Origin: SZUA-368 sp028533045
GTDB lineage: Bacteria > Spirochaetota > Spirochaetia > DSM-2461
Direction of reading: 5' to 3'
Assembly (NCBI GenBank): GCA_050031985.1
Contig: JBNAIG010000035.1
Span: 186,001-250,000 of the forward strand
DNA length: 64,000 nucleotides
This document shows positions 44,001-52,200 of the stretch, piece after piece. How positions within the stretch are numbered: position 1 is the first letter of the stretch; the number at the start of each line of letters is the position of its first letter. Below the pieces are notes generated by a model. That model did not search any database, was not told where the DNA came from, and was given only the letters and a program-made list of their open reading frames with translations. Position numbers and translations under genes: made by a program.

Positions 44001-45599
44001 GGAGCGAAGGGCTTCAAATGGCTGGCCAACTACTCACTGGACCTCTCCACCTATGCTTCGGCCACCGGGAGAAACGGAGGAATGGCCGACGATGAAGGCT
44101 CCCTCTCCTTCGACGGCTTGACCGGCGTGGACATCATGTATCTGGGAGTGGGGATACAGGGAGACGGAAGCTACGAAGACGGAACCTATGCCCTTTGGGG
44201 CGGCCACAGTCTGGAATTTCCCACCGCCGATTCCCCTGTCGTGGTGGAAGAGTCTTTTGCCCTGGGCGATGACAGCGACTCGCCCCTCCTGAGCCACACC
44301 GCTTCGGCCACGGTCAAGCCGACCGGTAGGGTGACTCTGACGGGAGACCATGAAGCGGTACTGGAACAGGAAGAACTGGAACAGGAGTGGTCGGCGGAGC
44401 TAAACTATTCCGGAGAGAAATGGAAGAGTTCCCTGGAAAGTGACTGGTCCATTGAATCGGATGAAGAGGAAAAGCACAATTCAGGCTATTTTACCGTATG
44501 GGCTGACTCCTGGACCTACTTCATCCCCGATGAAACGGAGGTAGACGACCGGGCCACGGACGGAGATTTTTCCCTCACATACAAAGGTGAACGTTTTTCT
44601 CCCTCCCTTGACGTCAGTTTAAGTACCGACTTGGACTACAGTTCCGACTGGGAACAGACGAGTGAACTGGACACGACCCTTTCCCTTCCCATCAGCTTTG
44701 GAGGAAGTCAGAATATAACTCTGACTCCCGAATACAGCCGTACCCTTTCCGTAACAGAAGAGGAAGACTATTCGGGAAGTTTCTCATCGGACTACGAAAA
44801 CTGGGGAAAACAGGTGGGTCCGGTCCTTCCCCTAACCCACTTTATCCCCTTCTGGGAGCTGGCCGACAGCGCCGATGTGATGAACACTCTCCCGGAAGAG
44901 GGAACCTACAGTTACACCCCCGAATTGGGATTAACCCTCACACGGAACTACGGTTCCAGTACAAAAGATCTCTACCTGCCCTCACTGGCCCAAGCCACCT
45001 TTTCCAGACTCTACGAAGGGGAAACCGATTCACGCTACTTTAAAAACACCTGGGATTTTACCCTCCAGCAACGAGCCCTCAACCTCTTTGGCAGCTTTGG
45101 GGTTAAACCGACTTTTGACTTCTACACCACAGAGGAAATTGCCAACTCCTTTACGCTCAGCTTTGAAGAAAAAAACGACTATTATCCTGCGGGGGAAAGC
45201 TTCTCCTGGAACAGTTATACCCGTTTCCAGGGAGAAGGGGGCTCCTCTTTTAATTTAGAAAATGACCTGACCTACGATTTTGACGGTTCCTCAACGACGG
45301 AACAGCTCTCCCTCTCCTACGATTGGGACAAAGAGCGTGAACCCTACCGCAAGATTCCCCTCTCCCAGTATATCCTGGATAAGGAGAGTTATGTGGCCAA
45401 CTCGGAAGAACTAAGTTATGAATTTTCCTACGATGATGAAGACGACTGGTCCCACGAAATCGGCTTAACCCATGAATCAACACTCTATATTGATGACTTG
45501 GGAACCCTGGAAGCCTGGTTCAAAGCAGGCGTGGAAGTGGATGAAACGGAAACAACCCTGGGCTCGGAAGTGGGTGTTGAACTAACTCTGACGTTCTGA
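41025..45599 (+). CDS. Large acidic outer-membrane-type protein
   Basis: 1524 residues beginning with GTG. Signal peptide (about 24 residues, cleavage near LFAEE). The mature protein is rich in Asp, Glu, Ser and Tyr with many alternating beta strands. Residues about 850-985 contain galactose-binding-like folds (DWQKVTIDLSEE, GTFYVDELYFEES). The last third (LSLSYDWDKE, AGVEVDETETTLGSEVGVELTLTF) has amphipathic strands and ends in phenylalanine, as outer-membrane barrels do. No known family recognised; a surface polysaccharide-binding or secretion role is possible. No Shine-Dalgarno. Its GC-rich, biased codons create long antisense frames that are not genes. Confidence 0.75.
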   Translation: MKIKAHTFFAALLLLFLFSALLFAEETSLSESTTEEGETGEIQEEAPSHIWSYSLDDSNVDFYWDGYWRFTFSAGLAFSVDEGSMDWSSTYSDYTDGFFFEQAPDLLLSLWIDDRYFLETSVVEDYDYNTYLVGYQGADDEYLQSVKIGNTDITTDSYAGLSVSSPEYNTPGLTIKGETEKMQNEFMVRFDGTWEDSKTYIGSFEADEEYFELYDYLENRKFVLPDSDVESEDLLVYIQDDDGDYDASTSNYSYRLAEEGDYLLDSEKGILTIEDDEDGPIAVFYTVGTYEIGADELGDDSIIPPTGLDTGIPDVDGTPEAFTWTTEDPYDTLDRNWNESRLESIDGNDCLLIYEPDRFSPFAVYSRYSYSQSLSSDSWRNDLNLVDRNGDETDTPDDFSWEADTSDNIITLYRSDSDDRDALNRYPLGDTHPEVYGNAPYNDSDLVSEQLQLITKNSSSGYTLGSGVVAGSVSITVNGESEYNYSLDGDTGEITFNRYIFPDDRIVISYRQEALSFEGQEMLIYQGNRFTLSEKDKIELAASFNWVFPDGTDYSTPDGGTLSLGTTWDHTNESFSLTTELVGEADLGDADGLQSVMGMEDALSSYPVYEEALAEPKAGEGETDNDYDEADYIVMNDGDGPLEADSTTAYIDDYMLESVFTLEDGEWTGADLHLTSSGTADYSTLQEVRFYVQVPSGTPGDIVLKLGEVGEYDDFDDDDTIEDYDDSLVATHIIDAADLSSSWTQVTWELDSDDRQCLSATRSLRFIFANGGTTGDNYADDYWEDGNSTVYLGEVEFVGQTFAMTLNSSETDAEVSQSEEDDDDLESAYSDEIDQFHSDDSDQRVAKISWSGLDTSDDWEAVSWIDAQDPREFGKLIFFVKTEDSTGTFTMELTDTDYEGITLSWEADGTVTDWQKVTIDLSEERATFDEGAQNISLDIDSGVTSVSRVFFSGTGSSSGTFYVDELYFEESILALNGKATVNLEYDREEILTGAKGFKWLANYSLDLSTYASATGRNGGMADDEGSLSFDGLTGVDIMYLGVGIQGDGSYEDGTYALWGGHSLEFPTADSPVVVEESFALGDDSDSPLLSHTASATVKPTGRVTLTGDHEAVLEQEELEQEWSAELNYSGEKWKSSLESDWSIESDEEEKHNSGYFTVWADSWTYFIPDETEVDDRATDGDFSLTYKGERFSPSLDVSLSTDLDYSSDWEQTSELDTTLSLPISFGGSQNITLTPEYSRTLSVTEEEDYSGSFSSDYENWGKQVGPVLPLTHFIPFWELADSADVMNTLPEEGTYSYTPELGLTLTRNYGSSTKDLYLPSLAQATFSRLYEGETDSRYFKNTWDFTLQQRALNLFGSFGVKPTFDFYTTEEIANSFTLSFEEKNDYYPAGESFSWNSYTRFQGEGGSSFNLENDLTYDFDGSSTTEQLSLSYDWDKEREPYRKIPLSQYILDKESYVANSEELSYEFSYDDEDDWSHEIGLTHESTLYIDDLGTLEAWFKAGVEVDETETTLGSEVGVELTLTF

Positions 45600-45643
45600 A
45601 AGATGAATACTGTGGGTTTTCAAAACTGTAATAGTGCCATTTA

Positions 45644-45672
45644 TTGTTAAACGGTAGATCATAAGCTATAAT
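45644..45672 (+). promoter_or_regulatory. Promoter of the FHA-GGDEF operon, leaderless candidate
   Basis: TTGTTA (45644-45649), 17-bp spacer, TATAAT (45667-45672), seven bases, then ATG 45680. There is no Shine-Dalgarno, so the first transcribed base would be at or next to the start codon. Confidence 0.65.
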
Positions 45673-45679
45673 ACACAGC

Positions 45680-46609
45680 ATGAAGATTTTTCATCTTTAC
45701 TATCTGGACAAGAAAAGCGAGATATCTCCCAACCGCTCCTACACCCTGGGAAGAAACTGGGACAACAGTATTATTCTTCCTGAAAAATCGGTTTCCCGAA
45801 ATCACGCTGTTCTGGAAGGCCGGGGGGACTCATTTATTCTTCGCGACCTTGGCAGCACCAACGGGACATTCGTAGAGGGAGAACGGATTACGGAAATACC
45901 CCTTCGTGACAACGGAAAATTCCGTATAGGATCCTGTAATTTAGAGCTCGTATCCCGCGAAGCGGACCTCACCCCTTCCGATGCTCTTCCCAGCGACACA
46001 ATGCTTTTCGAAAACCGGATATCCAAACTGATGAACGATGTGGATGATCCGGGTATCGCCGAAAGAATTGAGGGGCTCAAGCAATTTTTCAACAACAAGC
46101 GGGAATCCCTCTCTCTCAGAGCCAATAAAGACGGTCTTACCGGGCTCTATAATCGCCGTTATATGGATGAAAAACTGGAAGAGGAAATTGAACGGGCCGT
46201 ACGGTACAACCGTCCCTTGAGCCTGATTATGATTGATATAGACCGGTTTAAAAAGTTTAATGACGCCTACGGCCATCAAAAGGGAGATGAAGTGCTTAGC
46301 ACTGTCGCCCGAATACTTAAAGTGACCAGCCGTAATATGGATATTCTCTGCCGTTACGGAGGGGAAGAAATGGCCTTCATCCTGCCCGAAACAACACCTG
46401 ACCACGCCCTGACCATGGCCGACATGTGCCGTCAGCGTATTTGTGACAATGTCGTTAAAGAAGCCGGTGTTAAGGTGACCATTTCCCTGGGAGTAGCGGG
46501 AGTTAGCGAAAGATGTGCCACCGCAGAAGATCTTATCGCCGCAGCGGACAGAGCCCTTTACCGGGCCAAAAACAACGGGAGAAACCGGGTTGAATGGGAG
46601 GAAACTTGA
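45680..46609 (+). CDS. FHA-GGDEF diguanylate cyclase
   Basis: 309 residues. N-terminal forkhead-associated domain (YTLGRNWDNSIILPEKSVSR, then NHAVLE and LGSTNGTFVEG), which binds phosphothreonine. A short helical linker leads to a GGDEF domain (about 148-305): DGLTGLYNRRYMDE, MIDIDRFKKFNDAYGHQKGD, and active site RYGGEEMAFILPE. The signature is GGEEM instead of GGEEF; the metal and guanine-binding residues around it are intact, so cyclase activity is likely. No EAL follows. The stop overlaps the TTG start of the response regulator, linking c-di-GMP production to the two-component pair. Confidence 0.9.
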   Translation: MKIFHLYYLDKKSEISPNRSYTLGRNWDNSIILPEKSVSRNHAVLEGRGDSFILRDLGSTNGTFVEGERITEIPLRDNGKFRIGSCNLELVSREADLTPSDALPSDTMLFENRISKLMNDVDDPGIAERIEGLKQFFNNKRESLSLRANKDGLTGLYNRRYMDEKLEEEIERAVRYNRPLSLIMIDIDRFKKFNDAYGHQKGDEVLSTVARILKVTSRNMDILCRYGGEEMAFILPETTPDHALTMADMCRQRICDNVVKEAGVKVTISLGVAGVSERCATAEDLIAAADRALYRAKNNGRNRVEWEET

Positions 46610-47292
46610 AAATTTTACTAATTGAAGACGACCGGGGAATCGGTTCGTTCATTCAGAAAGGTTTTGAACAGGAAGGGCACAGTCTTGACTGGGCCGAACG
46701 GGGAGATGACGGACTGATGATGGGTCTGTCAGGAGAATATGAAGCAGTTATACTTGACCTGATGCTTCCCGGAATGGAAGGTCTCGATGTACTGAATGAA
46801 TTGCGCAACGGAGGGAAGAACTTTCCCGTTCTGATACTTAGCGCCAAGCAGACCGTTGACGACAGAGTCACCGGACTCAAGGCAGGAGGCGATGACTATT
46901 TGACCAAACCCTTCGCCTTTTCCGAACTCCTCGTGAGAATTGAAACCCTGGTACGCCGGGCGGGATCGGGCCATGAAAGCCGGGAAGTTACCCGCCTGAG
47001 CTGCGCCGACCTTGAGGTAGAACTCCTTTCCCGAAAAGTCGTGCGGGCCGGCCAGCAGATAGAACTTCAGCCTAGAGAATACGCCCTTCTGGAACTTTTC
47101 CTGCGTAATCAGGGCAATGTTCTGACAAAGACTCTCATTCTGGAAAAAATATGGAACTGGAATTTTGACCCCCAAACCAACGTGGTGGATGTTCTTGTCT
47201 CCCGTCTGCGCAGCCGTATAGACAAGGAATTTGAGCCTAAGTTGATTCATACTGTCCGGGGAGCCGGTTATGTTCTCAAAGAACCGGTTTAA
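46606..47292 (+). CDS. OmpR-family response regulator
   Basis: 228 residues from TTG 46606, preceded by GGAGG and overlapping the upstream stop as TTGA; the ATG at 46594 would include the ribosome site itself. Receiver domain: IEDD acidic pair, phospho-acceptor Asp51 in ILDLMLPGMEG, LSA, Lys in LTKPF. The C-terminal winged helix (about 130-227) has LQPREYALLELFLRNQGNVL, VDVLVSRLRSRID and HTVRGAGYVL. It overlaps the kinase gene by 23 bp, so the two form a pair. Confidence 0.93.
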   Translation: MKILLIEDDRGIGSFIQKGFEQEGHSLDWAERGDDGLMMGLSGEYEAVILDLMLPGMEGLDVLNELRNGGKNFPVLILSAKQTVDDRVTGLKAGGDDYLTKPFAFSELLVRIETLVRRAGSGHESREVTRLSCADLEVELLSRKVVRAGQQIELQPREYALLELFLRNQGNVLTKTLILEKIWNWNFDPQTNVVDVLVSRLRSRIDKEFEPKLIHTVRGAGYVLKEPV

Positions 47293-48673
47293 CCCGGTCT
47301 TCTTCCGCTCCATCCATTTTAAAATAGGCCTGGTCTTCTCTATTGCCTTTATTATTCTTTTTACCGTCCTGACCTTGTGGGTCTTTTATACGACCTTTAC
47401 GGCCTTGCTGAAGGACGAAATGCAATTTATGTACAATAGGCTTGCCATGTTCCAGGCCCAGTATGAAATGGCCGGAGAAGAAGAACTTTACCAACGGGCC
47501 CAGGAAGAGAACGAAAGTCTTCCCTACATGGCCTACTTTCTCCGTTTTAATGACGCTTCCGGGGAAGAGGTTTTTTTCTACGTCCCCCCCGGATGGGAGA
47601 GCTTTAACTATGCCCCCCTCTACAAGGCAGTCGAAAACTACGATCACAGTCAAATTCTCTACCTTAGAGGACCGGACCCCTCTAAAAGTCTCATAACCCG
47701 CATCCTGCCCCTCTCCGACGGAAGCACCCTTCAGTGCGGGGTTGTTTCCGCCTCCCAATACAGACTTATTGCGGGGTTTCGAAGTGTGGCGTCCCGGGTC
47801 TTCCTTATCCTGACCATTACGGCTTTTGCTACGGGGATTTTCGTAACCACCCGAGCGCTCAGGCCGATTGCTCACCTGAACAGAGAGATTGAACAAATTG
47901 CGGAAACCGGAGAAATCTACCACAGGCTAACCACCCGGGGAACGGGAGACTACATAGATTCCATGGCTCTGCGGGTAAATAATATGCTTGACCGGATTGA
48001 GGACCTGGTAGAGGGGCTCAAGGGTACTTTGGACAGCACAGCCCATGACTTAAGAACCCCCTTAACCCGCCTGATGGGCCGGGCCGAACTGGCCCTGAAC
48101 GGTACGGTGGAAGAGAAAGAAGAGGCCCTGGTTGTCTGCATGGAAGAGAGTCGTCACATACTTACCATGCTCAATACACTAATGGACATCTCCGCTGCCG
48201 AGAAAGGTCTTATCCAGATTACCGAAGAACCCATTGATATGAAAGAACTTACCGGCCAGTTTGAAGATCTCTATGGTTTTGTAGCCGAAGACAGGGGGCT
48301 CAATTTTTCCTGTTTCTGCGAGGATGAAGTCTTCCTTAGAGCCGATCCGGTTCGTCTTAATCAGGCTTTGGCGAACCTCATGGACAATGCTGTCAAATTT
48401 ACACCTGAGGGAGGGACTGTAAAACTTGCCATCAGGACAAACCCTGTGGGGAAAGGAACTGTCATAACAGTGAGCGACAATGGTCCCGGTATTCCCGAAG
48501 AGGAAAAAGACGCCGTATGGAAAAGACTCTACCGGGGAGAGAAAAGCCGGACCAGCCCGGGAATGGGTTTGGGGCTAAGTATGGTCAAAGCCGTAGTGGA
48601 AGCCCATAAGGGCCGCATTATCTTAAAGGACAATCCCGGGGGCGGTTCGATTTTTCAAATCACCCTCCCCTGA
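47270..48673 (+). CDS. Sensor histidine kinase
   Basis: 467 residues. Two transmembrane helices (about 19-43 and 175-195) flank a ~130-residue extracytoplasmic sensor, followed by HAMP, a HisKA box DSTAHDLRTPLTRLMGRAE (His259) and an HATPase domain with N box LMDNAVKFT (Asn373), DNGPGIPEEE and GMGLGLSMVKAVVEAHKG. The layout is that of CusS/QseC-like kinases with an OmpR-type partner. GGGGAG lies 6 nt before ATG 47270. The sensor sequence does not reveal the signal; the small beta-barrel protein that follows may be its target or partner. Confidence 0.92.
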   Translation: MFSKNRFNPVFFRSIHFKIGLVFSIAFIILFTVLTLWVFYTTFTALLKDEMQFMYNRLAMFQAQYEMAGEEELYQRAQEENESLPYMAYFLRFNDASGEEVFFYVPPGWESFNYAPLYKAVENYDHSQILYLRGPDPSKSLITRILPLSDGSTLQCGVVSASQYRLIAGFRSVASRVFLILTITAFATGIFVTTRALRPIAHLNREIEQIAETGEIYHRLTTRGTGDYIDSMALRVNNMLDRIEDLVEGLKGTLDSTAHDLRTPLTRLMGRAELALNGTVEEKEEALVVCMEESRHILTMLNTLMDISAAEKGLIQITEEPIDMKELTGQFEDLYGFVAEDRGLNFSCFCEDEVFLRADPVRLNQALANLMDNAVKFTPEGGTVKLAIRTNPVGKGTVITVSDNGPGIPEEEKDAVWKRLYRGEKSRTSPGMGLGLSMVKAVVEAHKGRIILKDNPGGGSIFQITLP

Positions 48674-48719
48674 TTATTTTATATTTTTATATTTACAAAT
48701 GGGAGTTAATAACCGAAAA

Positions 48720-49220
48720 ATGAGTATTATGAAGAGACTATTATTTATTACAACCCTAACGACTCTCCTGGCAACGGGAGCCCTTTTTGCCGATACCGGC
48801 CTGGGAGCGGCCTTTACCTACGGATACGATAATGATAATGAATCGATGAATTCCGGAGGGGCCCTCACCATCAACACACCCGCCTTTCCCGGAACCGTTC
48901 AAACCATCAAACTGGGCTTTAACGGCTCCGACTACATCAACTTTAATTTGAGTGATGACTGGTGGGTTATCCAGGAAAACCTGACTGGTCTTTTGGATAT
49001 CTATATTGGCCTTGGTTTTAATGCGGGCTTTACCATTGACGACGATGAATGGGATATTAATCTGGGAGGTAGAGTTCCCGTTGGTTTAACCATTAAGCCC
49101 ATAGAATATATGGAGTTCTTCATGGAAGTAGCTCCCACTATGGGCCTTGGTTTTGAACCGGAAATCTACTTTCCCTCCTGGAGTGTACAGGGGGCCCTTG
49201 GTTTCCGCCTCTGGTTCTAA
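48720..49220 (+). CDS. Small outer-membrane beta-barrel protein
   Basis: About 166 residues. Signal peptide MKRLLFITTLTTLLATGALFA, then alternating amphipathic strands (GLGAAFTYGYDND, IYIGLGFNAGFTID, INLGGRVPVGLTI, MEFFMEVAPTMGLGF) and a terminal strand ending LGFRLWF, with the C-terminal Phe of barrel proteins. The size suits an eight-stranded barrel. The start is uncertain: ATG 48699, 48720 and 48729 are in frame, and only the last gives a minimal signal peptide. It follows the histidine kinase by about 46 bp. It ends 1 bp from the stop of the convergent Ig-repeat gene. Confidence 0.7.
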   Translation: MSIMKRLLFITTLTTLLATGALFADTGLGAAFTYGYDNDNESMNSGGALTINTPAFPGTVQTIKLGFNGSDYINFNLSDDWWVIQENLTGLLDIYIGLGFNAGFTIDDDEWDINLGGRVPVGLTIKPIEYMEFFMEVAPTMGLGFEPEIYFPSWSVQGALGFRLWF

Positions 49221-49221
49221 A

Positions 49222-52200
49222 CTAAAAGATATCCGTCCTTACCCCAAAGGCGATCTTTGGGGACATTCCCCCTTCCACGTCGGAAGAGATAAACCAGAGT
49301 TGTCCTTCCACATAAAAGCCAAAACTGTTAAATGTTTTCCAATTGGTGGTAATTCGGGCGAATTCCCACTGTCCCAACAGGGCACCCAGAGTAAGGGCTC
49401 CTTCATCATCATGATCGGAACCGGTCATGGTGAAGTAGGAAAAATCGGCCCCTACAGCTAAGCTCATGGAATAAAAGTCCCAGTCCGGTCCTAAATAATA
49501 GCCAAAGGGAAGTACGGCTATATTGGCCAGGAGCTTAATACTGTAAACATCCCCGTCAAAACGTCCCGCCGGAGCCTGTCCGTAGGATCCCTGAATTTTG
49601 ACGTTGTCATCAAAGAAGGTTAACCCTGCTCCTACTTCAAAGTTGGTTGCCCCAAAAGCATGGAAGTCCAGATAAAGTCCCTGAATAAAGGAAGGAACCT
49701 GATAACGGGATTTATCCCCCTGCCTTAAGGCTACGGAAACATCTTCAAGGCCGTAAAGGTCGGAGGCGTTACCTTCTATCACGATGGAATCGTTAAAAAG
49801 CATCCCCTCCTCCGGAGTAAGGGTATGGATTTCCGGCCGGGTTTCATCAATGACCAGGTAGGTTTTGGCAACAGCCGTTGAACCGTCGGCAAAGCGGGCG
49901 CTCACCAAAACAGGCAGAGGGCCGTCGGCCATCAAACCTGTCTCTATGCGGTATTTCCATTCCCCCTTGCTGAATCCGGTCTTTTCAAAGCTCCGACCGT
50001 TATCAAGACTTATAAGAATTTCCTCAATCGCTTTGGAATCTTCCAGAGCCTTAATCGCCTTTTTATCATCAGCTAAAGCCGCCAACTCCTCCTGAGGAAT
50101 AACATAGCCGGCCTGCCCCTGAATCCAGGGTCTGTCACGGAGAAAATCCCCGGCAAGATAATTATCGATACCGATCCACGGTCCATCGGGTGAGTAGCTT
50201 ATAGTTCTCTCCCCGGAAGCGGCCGATTCCCCACCGGGGAAAATAGCTTTGGCGGAAAGAGTCATATCCCCGGAGGGGAGTGTTTCTTCTTCCGGCAGAG
50301 TATAGGAGAAAAATCCGTTGGACTTTACCTTCACCGTGGCCGAAGCCTGGCCGTTTATATAGAGATTAACCTTTTCCGGCAGGGGTGTTCCGATAACGCG
50401 ACCCTGAATGGTAAGAACCCGATTTACCTGCTCTCCTTCCAGAGGAAAGGTAATATCGATGTATTTATCGGCCTCTTCATCTATTTTTTCAAAGTTGCGG
50501 GAGAGGTAACTCCTGTTATCCGCCTTGTCCACAGCTGTGATTTTGAGGTTGTACCATCCCGTAGGAAGGGATGAGAGATCAAAAGCCTCTTGAAATGGCC
50601 CCTCAGTGGAGAGGGATTGGACAATTCCCTCAAGGGGGCCAGCCTCTTCAGTTGAGGTAAAAACTTCTATGGGTGAGATCCGGGCTTCCAGGCTTTCAAG
50701 AGCCACACCGTCCCACGCCCGTCCGATAATATCCAGTTTCCCCGGAGTCTTTTCGCCGTCATCGGTGTTGGTCAGTTCGATTTCGGGAGCCCGGTTATCC
50801 ACATTTATAAGAGAGCTGTAAAGGCCGCCCAATTCGGTATTGTCCACAGCCAGAATCAGAAGGGAGTGAGTGCCGTCCTGCAAGTATTCGCTCTGGATGT
50901 CGTAATACCAATTTTCCTGCCCAACAGCCCGATTAAAGGTATTTCCGTTATCCTGGGAAACATAAACTTCCGAGATTCCGTTGGCATCCCAGGACTCGCC
51001 GGACACACGGATAACGCCGCGATTCGTTTCCTCGATGGAAGGTGAGAGAAGTTTTGAAACGGGAGCCGCTTTAGAGACCATAAAGGTCAAAGAAGCCACA
51101 TCACTCTCTGTGCCCCAGAGGTCCACTGCTTTTACTTCAACGGTGTGTTCATTGTCAGTGATATTATCAAGAAGAAAGGGGATTTCAAAATTATTACTTC
51201 CCTCAAGATAGTAGAATTCCCCCTGGTCAATTCTCCAGTAGATCTCCTTAACACCGTCGTCGTCAAGCACCATTCCGGAAACAACGAAATCGGTTCGTAC
51301 CACCCTCTCTTCAACGGGGAGTTGTATCATAACACGAGGCTTATCCCCTTCCCAGTCGAGAAGGGAAAGGGGGTGAAGAACGGTTTGATTCCCCGAACGG
51401 TCGGACACACGGAAATTCATCATCTCCAGATCCAGATCGGGCTGGGTAAAATCAATCACAACACCGTCCACAGAGGGGTTGTCCAAAGTTTGGTAATTTA
51501 CCCCGTCCGGGCTGAATTCCATCTTGTCCGTACCCCGTTCATCCACTCCTTTTACAGAGAAGAGGATCTTACCGTTTACCCCATCATCGGCAACGGGGGT
51601 TAATTGTACCAGTTCCGGAGCTTTTGTATCTTTTACAATGGAAAACAGGAAGTTGCCCAGGTTACCCATTTCATCTTTTGCCTTTAGGGTAACCCGATGG
51701 GGGCCTTCCTCCAGCCCGGAAATATCCAGATTCTCGGAAAATCGATAATGACCTGTTTCATCATCACGTACGTATGCAATAGGGGTTTCATGATCCGATT
51801 CATCTATGGAATAGGAAAAAGAGGTAATATCTAAATCATCAGTCAAAGTTCCCTCAAGGGGAATTATATCCTGGAGCCACCAGGGGGATTGAACCACATT
51901 CGTTGTGATCCCCGGAGCTGAATTATCAGAGATAAGCATAAATGGTCCCAAGGAGAACTCCTCCCCGTCCACAGTAACGGCCTTTATGACAACATTTTCA
52001 CTTTTTCCGGCTTTCAAAGATTCCAGAGAAAGCTCCTGTCCCTTCCGGGTAACATCCAAAAGCTCAGAAGATGACTCTACACTCTCCAGAGGACGTCCGA
52101 TGAAATACCCGTCAAGCCGCTCTCCCGGGGCCAGATGGAGTTTCCCGTCCAAAGAGAGGTCCACACCGGCCAGACGCAGGGTGGGAGTATTCTCCAGAGG

